From the NCBI GenBank assembly GCA_021737085.1, contig JAIPEP010000002.1, positions 1 to 53,473 on the forward strand: a DNA stretch of 53,473 nucleotides. The letters are read 5' to 3'. Below the pieces are notes generated by a model that searched no databases, had not been told where the DNA came from, and saw only the letters and a list, made by a program, of their open reading frames with translations. Origin of the DNA: Desulfohalobiaceae bacterium (lineage in GTDB: Bacteria > Desulfobacterota > Desulfovibrionia > Desulfovibrionales > Desulfothermaceae). A program made the position numbers and the translations under genes. This document shows positions 22,351 to 34,300 of this stretch, piece by piece. The stretch's first letter is position 1. Every line of letters starts with the position of its first letter.

Positions 22351-25300
22351 GCCATATGAATCACTATTTATAAATGAATTATTATTACAATAAGTATATA
22401 AGTTTATATTACCACCAAGAAACAACAATGGATCTTCTCTCAAATACCTCCCCACCTGCGGATCATAGTAGCGATGATAGTTATAGTGCAGCCCGGTCTC
22501 TCTGTCATAATATTGCCCCGGAAAGCGCAAGGGATTCTTTATCTCTTGCGCTACAAGCTGAGTTCCGCCGAAGCTCGCATATCGAGTTGACCAGACCACT
22601 CTGCCATTACGGGCAGTCAGTTTTTGTGGAGTACCTAAGTGATCATTGTGGTAGAAGTAGTAGGAGCCGTCCTTCCTCAAGAACAATGGGTCCGTGGTCC
22701 AGCTTGAGCCGGGTTTATAACCGTAGAAGCGAATGGGATCGCCCTGGTCATCATATTCTGCAATCAGACCCTGCTCGCAGTAGTGGAAGTAGGTTCGCTC
22801 GCCATTCACCTCCTTCCATAGACGTCGCCCGAAGGGGTCGTAGTAATACTCAGCAATCACGTCTCCCGAGCCATCCTCAACACGGACAAGCCGGTTGTTC
22901 GCGTTGTAGATGTAGCGGGTTTCCTGGCCGTGTACCACCCGCTTGACCATGTTGCCGTTGTCGTCAAAGGAACAGGTGGCGTTGTTGTAGGACAGGAGCT
23001 CGTTGTTGGCGTTGTAGCTCCAGGTACCATTCGTGTCCGCCGAGGTCAGGCGGTTGCCTACAGCGTCATAGGAGTATTCCTCGTCAGGGAGGGCCGGGTT
23101 CTCAGCTTTGGTCAATCGGTCCAGGGGGTCGTAATCGTAGTCGTGCCTGCCTTCCCCGGTCTTTTCGGAGATGATGTTGCCCGCTTGGTCGTAGTCGTAC
23201 TTCCGGTGCAGGATCGTGTTGCCTGCCGGATCGCTGGAGGTGATCTCTTTTATCCGCTGCAGGGGATCAAGGTCGAAGTTTTTGCTCGCTCCTCCGGGCA
23301 GATGGACCTTTGTGGGGCGCCTCCATTCGTATTCGCTCCAGGTGATCTGCCCCGAGTCAGGCAGGTCCATGGATTGGAGCCGGTTGGCTTCATTATAGCT
23401 GTATTCATAGGTGGAGCCGTCAGGGTAGGTCAGGCTTTTTCTGCGGCCGCTTTCGGTATATGTAGTGCCATGGCTTAACTGAAAGGGGCCGTAATCAACG
23501 GTGCTGTTTGTCCTGCGGCCGAAAGCATCGTAGCTGTAGCTGCCTGAAGTGGTGCCGTCGTCATAGGAGACAAGGTGACCAGCCTCGTCGTAGCTTAAGC
23601 TGACCGTCTTCTCCGGAGTTGTGGCACCGCTGCTCGCGTAATGCTTGACACCGGTCAGCTCACCAGCGGTATTGTACTCGTACACCGTCCTCTGACCCTC
23701 GGGGTCGATCTTTTCCACCAGATTGCCGGCCTCGTCGTAGGAGTAGGTGGTGCTCTCGCCCATGGGCCGGATCTTTTTCACTAGTTGGTCCTTTAAGTCG
23801 TATTCGAAGCGGGTGGTCTGCCCCTTGGGGTCGGTCAGGCGGATCAGGTTGCCCCGAGCATTGTACTCGTATTCCGTGACTCCTCCGGCCGGATCGGTTT
23901 TCTGGCTCACTCGGCCTAGGGGATCGTAGCTCTTTTCCGTGATCCGGCCCTTGGGGTCGGTTTTGGAGACCAAGTTACCCGAGGCGTCGTACTCGTATTG
24001 GGTGGTGAGGGTGGTGCCGTTGACCATCTTCCTCTCCACCGTCTTGCGGCCCAGCTTGTCGTAGGCGTATTCCACGCTGTACGTGGGATACTCGATGCGG
24101 GAGGGCTTGTCCGAAGGCCCTCCGCAGCTGGAGCAGCCGGATATGCTCGAGCTGTAGTGCCGCACGATCACGTTGCCTGCCTTGATTGTCCTCTTCTTGC
24201 GGCTCCGCTTGTCGTATTCAAAGCGCACCTGTCTGCCTCCGGGACCCACCTTCCGGATCACCTTGCCCGCGGCATTGTATTCGAACCGGGCCACCAGGTT
24301 GTCGCTCTCTGTCTCCGGGTCCCCCTCCCGAATCCTCTTCACCAGGTTGCCCTCGGCGTCGTATTCGAATCGGGTCACCCGACCCCCGGGTCCGACTCTC
24401 TTCACCTTGTTCCCGAAAGCGTCGTATTCGTATTTGGTTATTCTACCCTTGGGATCCACCTTCCTGATCCGTCTGCCCCGGTCATCGTATTCGTACTCCC
24501 AGGTCCGGCCTTCGGGGGCCTCCTTCTTGAGCAAGTTGCCCGTCTCGTCGTAGGTAAACTTCGTGACCCCGCCCTCAGGGCCGGTGCGCCTGATCATGTT
24601 CCCGCGCTCGTCGTACTCCATGCTCACCACAGCCCCGCCGGGCCTCACGATCTCGATCCGGTTACCGCTGCCGTCGTAGGCGTATTCGGTGATCCGCTCC
24701 GAAACGGTTCCCGCGGCCTCGATTTTGCGGATGCGATTGCCCTGGCTGTCATACTCGTATTCGGTGACCACTCCCCGCTCGTTCACCTTTCGGGTCACCC
24801 GGTGCAACTCGTTGTCGTACTCGTATTTTACGGTTGAGCCGTCCGGGTATTCTATACGGGTCAGATTGTTCCATTCGTTGTATTCCTTGCGGGTGGTAAG
24901 ACCCCGCTCGTCTGTGATCAACAGGTCCCGGCCGTCCTTTTCGATGGTCTTGACCGTCTCTCCGTTGATATCCACCCGGCGCACATCTCCATCGGAGTCG
25001 AACCAAACCTCCTTGACCTTGCCGGAGGGGAACTCCGCCATGGCGTAGTACTCCCTGCTTGCCTCGTCGAAGCTGTAGTCGTAGTTGAAGCTCCGGCCCT
25101 TGGAGTCGGTCACACGGCTTACCAGATTCCGATTGCCGAAAGAGGAGTAGGCGATCTCCCGCACCTTGCCCTGGGGGTACTCCACTCTGCTGATACGGCC
25201 ATTGTCGTTGTACTCGTACTGCGTCGCATTGCCCAGGGGACCAACCACTTTGCTCAGCCGGCCCTGCTCGTGGATGTAGCGCACCTGTCTGCCATCCGGG

Positions 25301-28300
25301 GAGTAGGCCCGGTCCAGAGTATCGTCCGCGCCGTACTCGAAACTGAGCACCCTGTTGCCGTGGCGGTCGTTTATTCCCACAGGCCTGGTCGCATTCGCAT
25401 CGGCGTACACCAGCCGGCCCACTATGCCTTTTTGGTTGCCATAGGATTCAAGTCGGAACTGTTGAGAGAAATGGATATCATTTCGGTGCATCCTCTTATA
25501 CTGCTCCCAGTCCCCATCGCCGTTTTTCCAACGTAAACCCTCTATCTCATATTCCCACCTGTTGTGGAGGCTGTCCTTATCCTGGTGTTTGCTTACATCT
25601 GTGACTTCTATGCGATTATGATTATTCTTAAATATCAGAGTGGATTTGTCCATGGACTTTGGATCACTCACGGTGTATCTTCCTTGATAATCAACTCCTG
25701 CCCGAACACATTTGTTATATAAACTCATGTCAATATATTGATAGTTGTATCCTCCATCACCTCCACTGCCTGCTGACTTGGAACCTTCCACATTCCGAGA
25801 GGCGTGGATTTCATTTAATTCATTATGAGGAGGTGTATACCGTAGAGTATAGTTATGCGGGAAATACCATCTGCCCTGGTAATAGTCCCGTTGCATTTTC
25901 ACTTTCCCGCCGGCAACCTTGACCGCCAGGTCCACCTTGCCGGGAAGTTGATACTCCCCGCGAAGGAGATCCACTCCAGATCCCGTCTCACAGCAGCGCC
26001 CCCTCTCTGTGTCCTTGCACTTATCATCATCAGGGCAGCCGGGATCGGATGGCGGCTCCGGAATGCACTCCGCCCCATCCAGGTCGTCCGGCTCGGGGAC
26101 GGGGCTTGAGCTGCCCCCGCCGCCGGCTCCGCCGCCCCAGGAGGCGCTGTCTCCGCCGCCTCCGATATTAATCGGCGGGCTGCCGGAGCCGGAACCGGAG
26201 CAGTCCCCGTAGACATGGGTCCAGCAGTGCTTTACCGCCTGCTTGCTCCACTCCCCGTTGGCGCAGACCCACTCGTAGCCCACGGTCATGCAGCGCATAT
26301 AGCTGCCGCAGTCCCCGCCTCCGGAGCCGCTGCCGGACTGCTCCAGGGGCTGTTGGCAGGTCACCTTGTAGGGCAGGCTCACCCGCTCTCCAGCAGCAAG
26401 CGTATCCGGGACCTCACCCAGCATCTCGTAGCGGAAGTGATCACCTCCGCTGGGAAGCTCGGCTGTCACGTTCTCCGCCCGGATCTTCCCCTTGTTGACC
26501 AGATTGATTTCGCCCCGGAAGACCTCGCCTGCCTCCATGGAGGGCAGGGAGGTGGAGGCGGGCTCCATGACCACCACCGGAGCGGGCACGTCCGTCTCGT
26601 ATTCCGCGGTGAGCACGATCTCGTACTCGTCCTCGATTGTGGTCTCCTCCACATCCCAGTGCACGGTGACCATGCTGGTGGGCAGAAAGACCTCTTTCGC
26701 CGCGGTCACCCCGGGCTTGATCCAGACCCTGCCGGTCTGGGCGTCGTGGTTGGAGGCGCTCACCCGATAGCGGTACCTCCCCGCGGGCAGATCGGAGAAG
26801 ACCGCCTCCCCAAGTCCGTCCGTCTCCTTCTCCTTGAGGATGCTTTGCACTTTTTCGTTCTGCAGCTCCACCTCGGCCCCGTTCACTCCCTGGATCAGCT
26901 CGCCCTCATCGTTCTTGGTCCCGGTGTACATGTCCGTGACCTTGAAGATGGCGTCCCCCTCCCCGGAGCGGGCCACGGTGGCGTAGCAGTGGATGTCCAC
27001 CGGATCCAGGTTGGAGCCACTCACCCGCAGCAGGAAATGGTGCCTGCCCTGGTCTACATTGGAGTCCGGAGAGAAGGCTACGCCGATGCTCTGGCTGCCG
27101 CCAACCGGAATCTCTTGCTGCGAGGAGGTCCCAGTGAGGCGGGCCCAGGAGGGCGCCTCGCTACCATCGGTCTGCAACAGGGAGAGCTCCAGGTCCTTGA
27201 GCGGGGCCAGGCCGCTGTTCTCCAGGGTGATGCGCTCGTTGGCGGTAGCGTTATGGGTCACACCGGTCTCGATATGGCTGGGCTCGAAGTCGAGAACGGG
27301 CAGGGCCTGGGAAAAGGAGGCCTGGACGGGAATGGTGCCCCAGGTGGCGTTGTCGCTGGCCAGGCGCAACACCAGGCTGGTCTCCTCGGCCGCGGCGTTG
27401 TCCGCCCAGAAGGTGAGGGGCAGCCTGGCCGAGGACCCCCCGCTCAGATCCACGGGGTCGCCGGGCTCCACGTGGACCCCCTCGGGCAATGAGCCATCCG
27501 GCTGGTCCTGCGGCAGGTACTTAAGGCCCAGGTTGTCCACCTCAGTGCCCTGGCCGGTCTCCACCCGGACGGAAAAGATCTTTTCCTTGTTTTTGGGGAG
27601 GCTTAGATCCACCCGGGAGGGTTGATAGGAGACCCTGGAGATCACGAAGCGCTCCTGCACCGGGCGAGCGGTCAGGTCCGGATGCACCGCGCAGACCTTG
27701 TACAGGCCGCTCTCGCCCTCCAGGGGAGTGAACTCGTGGCTGAACCAGCCTGTGGAGTTGGTCCGCACACTGCGCTCGCGCTCATATCCCTGATTGTTGA
27801 TGGACAGGATGAGCTCCGCACCGGCCAGGGCCTGGCCGGAGGAGCGGTCCTTTGCCCTGCCCCGGATGGTGATGGACTGGTTCCCGCTGGACTGCTTGGG
27901 GCAGACTTGGGTCACCTTGCCGGAGTAGGAGGTCCGGGCCAGGGACACCCGGTTGTCCGCTCGGATGCCCTGCATCACCACCTGGTCCCCCTTGCCCCTG
28001 TGGTGGTAGACATGGGGGATCCGGGCCTGGACCCGCAGCTCGTCCCCGGACAGGGAGGCGGGAACGGACAGGGTTACCTGCTGGGAGGTGTAGCTCCCCT
28101 CGGCCGGGATCCGGGCCACGGCGTCCCCGCAGGGCAGGCTGACAATCTTGTCCCCGAGCTTTTGCCCCAGGCGGGCCACGTCCAGGACGTTGCCCTCGCT
28201 GTCCTGGAGCAGGAACCTGATCCCCCGCTGGGATCCGGTGCCGGAGGAGGTCACCACCTCCACCGGGCCACCTCCGGGATTGGCCAGCTCCAGCCTGGCC

Positions 28301-31300
28301 GTGCCGTTGCCTCCCTGCAGGAAGCGCCCCGTGGATACGGACAGGGACAGGGACCCGGGGGCGACCTGCACGCTTCGGCTGTCCCGCAGCCGCACCAGTC
28401 TGCCGGGAGCAGGGCGGATCTCCACTGTCTCGGTGAGCTGGGCGGTGGCGTTCAGCTGCTTGTAACCGCCCACCGTGACCGGCATCTCGCGGCTGCTGCC
28501 AGAGGCTAGATCGAAGGTCTCGGAGCGGTGGCTGCGGCCGCCGGCCTCCACCAGCAGACGGACATTATCCAGCTTTTGCTGGGCGCGGTTTTTCACCCTG
28601 TACACCAGACGATTCATCAGGTTGCGGCGCAGGGGCGCGCCGCTTGAAAGCTCGGCCTCCACCCGGGGCAGGGTGATCCCTCGCGCCGGGCTGCCGCGGC
28701 CGGTGTCGTCCACAGCCACCACGCTGTAGGTGCGCCGGTCCCCGCTGTACCCGGAATCGGTGAAGGATTTTTGCTGCAGGGGGGACTGGTTCAGCTGGGT
28801 GCTATTGGAGTCGTCGCCCAGATAGACATTGTATCCGGCGATGTCCCCTCCGGGATGCTCCCAGGAGAGGACCGGGGATTGATCCCCCTTCTTCTCCACC
28901 CGCAGGGAGGAAACCGGCATGAGGTCCTGGTTCAGGTAGGCCGAGTCCGAGGGCGGGGACTCGTTGCCCGCCTCGTCCACCGCGGTCACCGCGTAGCAGT
29001 GCTCCGTGGCGCTCGGCTCGGTGTCCACCACCCGGGGCGGATCCCGGTGGGGGATCCCCGCGATCAGGGGATCCAGCCCGGAGACCGAGTCTATGCTCGA
29101 GGCGTCCGCCCGGTAGAGATTGTAGGTCAGCTCCCCTGTCGCATTGGGAGCGCTCCAGGCCGCCCGGACCCCGTTGCCAGCCAGATCCAGGGTCAGATCC
29201 GTCGGCGCGCCCGGGGCGAGCGAGTCCGAGGTCAGGGTGATTTTCCGGCTCAGGCCGCTCTCGCTCTCCTGCCCGTTCTCCTGGCGCACGCTCACCACCG
29301 CGTAAGTGTACTCCATGTCGCTCTGGGTCTGGTCCGTGTACTGCGTCTGATCCGAGGGGATCAGGTCCGAGCGGGGGGTCATCTGCCCCTGATTGGGGGC
29401 CTGGCGATAGACCCGGTATCCGGCGCAGTTGGGCACCGCCTCCCAGGCGAGCTCGATTCGGCCACCGGGTCGGGGAGTGCCGCTGAAGCCCTCCGGGGCC
29501 CGCAGGGGAGGCAGGTCTCCCTGGTAGACCTGGTAGGCGTTGTCCGCCTCGATGCGGGAGCAGACGTTGCCCAGATGGTCCCGGGCCTCGTAGGCGAAGG
29601 AAAGGGTCTGGGCCGAGTCGAGGCCCGCCTCCGCTGGCAGGGTGAGCTCCGCCCTCCAGGTCTGGGCGTCGGCTCCCTGGGATCCGATCCGCTCCAGACC
29701 GGTGATCCGGGTTGGATCTCCCGGAGAGCCGGAGAGACTATAGGCCAGCCAGGGCGTGGCGTCCGGGGCGACTGCCTCGTCAAGGCCCAGGACCACGGTC
29801 ACTGTGCGGGGATCGCTCTGGCTGTTCTCGATCGGGGCCGATGGATCGAGTGCGATCCGGGCCAGGGCGGGGCCGTCGGTGTCCAGGAGGAGCTTCTTGC
29901 CCGCTTCGATGTTCGTGCCCCGGTTGCCCGCCTCGTCGCGGGCAGAGAAAGTCGCCCAGGCCGGGCCCGAGGGGGTGCTGTTTTTGACCTGGAGGCTGCC
30001 GCTGTAGGTCCGTTCTCCTTGGGAGGAGAGATCCACGCTTATGGGCGTGCCCCCCTCCGGGGTGAGGCTGAGGAAGGGGCGGACAGCCACGGGCTCGGAC
30101 AGCCGCAGGGTCACCTCCACCCGTCCCGGGGCCACGGCCCCGGTATCGGGATCCTGTTCCCCCTGGGGCTCGTATTCCACAGCCAGGGCCCGGGGAGATG
30201 TACCGTCCGACTGGGCTAGGGCGGAATCCGAGGGCTGGCTCGTGGTCCCGGCCTGATTGAGGCAGACGACGCGGTAGTAATAGCTCCCGTCCTCTGGGGG
30301 CATGTCCGTGTAAGAGGCTTCCTGTATCGGATCAGCGGTCACCTTCTCCGCCTGGGCCGGATCGCTGAACTCGGAGTCGCTCCGGTAGACCAGGTATCCG
30401 GCAATTCTTTCCGTGTCCGGCGGCCTCTGCCAGGAGAGCCCGACCTCGCCCTGCTTTTGCGGGGTTGCACTCAGCCCCCGGGGCGGGGAAGGAACCGCGG
30501 TGTTCAGTGTGACCTCCACCGCCTGGCTGGGGTCGCTTGTGCCGCCTCTGTTGACCGCTCTGGCGGTAAGGCGGTTTGTCCCCTCGACAAGCCCGATGCG
30601 CAGGGCAAACGTTCCCTGCTCGCTCACAGTGGCGTTGCCGGCCAGGGTGCCGTTTGTATAGGCCCGGATTTCGCAGCCCGGCTCGGAGCTGCCCTCCAGG
30701 CGCAGCTCTGGCTGGTTGGTCACCGCTCCCGAAGAGGGGAAGGTGATCTGCGGCGCATCAGGTGGGGCCAGGGCCACCTGGAAGGTATGGGAGCGCGTGG
30801 CCGTGTTGCCCAGGCTGTCCACCGCCTCGATCTCTAGGGAATGTTCCCCGTCGCTTATCTCGGAGAGGTCCAGCTCCACCCGGTAGGGCGGGGAGTGGTC
30901 CGACACCAGATTGTCCCCGTCCACTGCGAAGGCCACCCGGCTCACCCCGGAGGGATCCTCTGCGGTGACGCGGAAGGCCCCGGACTCGGACAGGGGCTGG
31001 GCCTGGTCCAGAGGGGTCCCGGCATATTCCAGCCCGCTTATCTCCGGCCCTTCCCGGTCCTGCTCCGGTGTCGCCGTTGTTGTGTTCACCTGGGGTGAGC
31101 GCCCGCCGCTGATGTTCACCGATACAGCCGCGAAGTGGTAGGTGGCGTTGTTTTCCAGCCCGGCCACCTTGGCCGAAGGACTGGAGCTGGTCGTCTCCGG
31201 GCTCATGCCCTGCACGGAGTCGAAGGGAGAGCGGCTGGCGTACACAGCGTAGTGCCGCAGGAGATTCCCCGCCTGCACCCCGCTCCAGGAGAGCTCTGCA

Positions 31301-34300
31301 TAGCCGTCATAGCCCTCTGCGGAAATACTCTCCGGGTTGTCCAGCCACGTGGCAGCGGTGCTCTCCCGCTTTTGGCCCTCGTTGCCCGCCGCATCCACAG
31401 CAGCGACCCGTAAGGTGTAGCCGGATGCCGGATCCAGGCCGGTTTGCTCCCAGCTGGTCCGGTTGGCGGGCAGGCTTTCCGGGCTGGCGGAGCCGTCCCA
31501 GTAGAGATGATACCCTTCCGGTTCCTCCCCGCTTGGCGGATCCCAGGTGAAGCTAAGGCTGGTCCGGCCCGAATCCGCCTGGAAATTGCGCACCCTGTTT
31601 GGCGGGCTCGCATCGGAGATCGCCGCGGAAACCGGGGAGACCTCGTTCCGCATGTTGCCAGTCTGATCCACGGCGACCACGGCGAAATAGTATGTCTCTC
31701 CGCGGCTGAGCCCACTCGCTGTGTAGGTGCGGGTCCCCAGGGACAGCTCTGCTGTCGGGCTCATTCCCTGCACCTGGGAAAATTCGTTTTCACGGACGAA
31801 GACCTGGTACTTGGCAATGTCTCCGTGCTGCGACTCATCAAATCCGGACCAGTCCAGCTCGGCTGCCGTGCCGTCCAGCTCCCCGTTCACGGAGAGGCAG
31901 GCCACCTCCGGAGGAGCGATGTCGTTGAACACAATGCGCAGGGTGGCGTTTGGGCTCAGGTTGCCAGCCCGGTCCCGGCTGGTCAGGACCAGCTCGTTCT
32001 CGCCAGGGGAGAGGCTCACCTCGTGGCTCCAGGAGGTCTGTTCCGTATGGCCCACGATCTGTGTGCCGTTTAGCTCCACAGAGGCGTCCACCGCCTTGCT
32101 CCCGCTGATCACCTGCGTGGCCTGGTGAGTGGGCGATGTCACCGGATCCGGCTCCGGTGCCGGAGGTGGTGTGGTGTCCACGAAGAAGCTGGTGCTTTGC
32201 TTGGCCATGGCGTTGCCCAGCTTGTCCCGGAGCCGGATATTCAAGGTGTACACCGACTCGGGCAGGGGATCGTCCGGAGTGAAGACCATAAAGTCATTAG
32301 GTTTGATAATATGTCCAGTAGAATCAGGTAGACTTTCATATCCATCTAGAGACGGATGTATAGGTCTCCAAGCTGGAACAGTGTCTGGAACAGTCCTACT
32401 TTCAGCGTGAGAATCAGGCCGTTTCGCAAACTTAGAAACCCAATATCGCTCATTGGCATATACTGATATACTCCACGCAGCCCCTCCATTAGTATCTGCA
32501 TAAGGCTTTTCTGCAAACCAGTCGAAATCACCAGAGTTTTGATAGCCCAAATATTTGAAATAAATAGCCTGTCCTTCCCAATAACCAGACTTAGCTACAT
32601 ACCACCAGTCACTACCAACCAGATTAGATTCATCTAAATCCAGATTAGATTCATCTACATCGCCTTGGGAGATCTGCCAACTTCCCGGGACCTTCTGGTT
32701 CTCTCCGTCCACAAGCTCGAGACGGGAGGCGGACAGATCCAGGCCACTGCCGGATTCCTGGAAGCGAAGGGCCAACTCGGAAACGGCGGCGTTGAGGACG
32801 ACATGTTCATCCGAGATAGGCCACCTGGAAGAGTTTAGTTTTAGCTGTGTTGGAGAAGGTGGGGTGGTGTCAATAGTCCAGGATGCATTGGTCGGATTCG
32901 TTTGCCAATTGCCAGCTGCATCTCGTCCTTTGACTTCGAGCTCGTGGAATCCATCATCCAGATCGGTGAGATGAATAGTGGTGTTCACAGAAAAGGATTG
33001 ACTGTATTGGCTAGAGGCAAGCCTGTATTTGTAATGCGTTACTTCATCACCACTTACATTGATACTTAAAGAAGTGGAGTTTGTTACCTTTTCAGGTGTT
33101 CCGCTTAGCCCTGCTTCAGGTGGAATGTTGTCAAGAAAAACAGAAACTTTACAAGGATCTCCAAGATTTCCGGACATATCTACAGGTTGCACATGAACAT
33201 ACCATTCGCCGTGCTTACTTTGGAGAGTAAGCTCATTTGTGCTGTTGAACGTTCTTTGAGTGAATTCATGAGTGGCATTTTGTGTTACAGCGTGTCTATA
33301 CAGAGCAGCCTCAGAAGCGTTCCAGCTCCATGTAACTGTTTTATAAGGAGGATCGTCTACTTTTTCGATATTGGTTATCTCAGGACTATTTAAGTCCACG
33401 ATTCCGTTATGATATCTTTTGTTTCCAAACATAGGCCACTTTGAGCGATACAGGCCCGAGACGCCGTTTTCAAGGGCGTAGAGTTTTCCGTCTCCAGATC
33501 CTATATATATCGTTCCATCTTTAGCGATACACGGAGAGGATGAAATGTCTCCCCCTGTTTGAAAAGCATTTAATTTTTTTCCTTGGGGAGACAGGGCATA
33601 GAGCTTTCCGTTACGGGAACCGAAATATATATCGCCATTAGCGCTGATGGCTGGAGACGATTCTATCTCACCACCGGTTGAATAGGACCACACTTTGTTC
33701 CCTTTTTGGGAGATGGCATAGAGTCGGCCATTCTTGGCTCCTACATAGATTGTGCCGTTTTCTCCGATAACAGGGGAGGAATTGATTTCACTGTTTGTGC
33801 TATAGGACCATATCTCATTTCCTTCTTGAGAAAGTGCATATAAAGATCCATCCTGGGAACCTATGTAAATTGTATTGTTAGCGCCTATTGCTGGTGAGGA
33901 GACTATGGTATTATTTGTAGAGTAGGACCATTCCTTGCTCCCATCCTTGGATACAGCATAAATTGTTCCGTCCTTCGATCCCACATAAACTGTTCCGTTT
34001 GCTCCTATGGCAGGTGAGGACTCCACCTCACCTTGCGTAGAGTATGACCATTGAATATCGCCATCATGTGATAAAGCGTATAAGGAGCCATCGCTTGCTC
34101 CTATGTATATGGTGCGATTTTTAGCGATAGCCGGAGAAGAATTGACTTTCCCACCGATATCTTGTGTCCATAGCAGTTCTCCTGTTGAATTGAGCATATA
34201 AACTGAACCATCATCGGATCCTACAACAACATTATTGTCAGAAGTTATTGCAGGAGAAGAATATACATCGCCTCCTGTTTGATAGCTCCACTCTTTTATC

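Noticed and set aside
26215-27492. A 425-codon plus-strand frame, and several more (28771-30219, 37453-38754) antisense to the giant genes
   Set aside because: Long antisense frames are expected from high-GC third positions; none shows domains, and the opposite strand encodes clear modular proteins.
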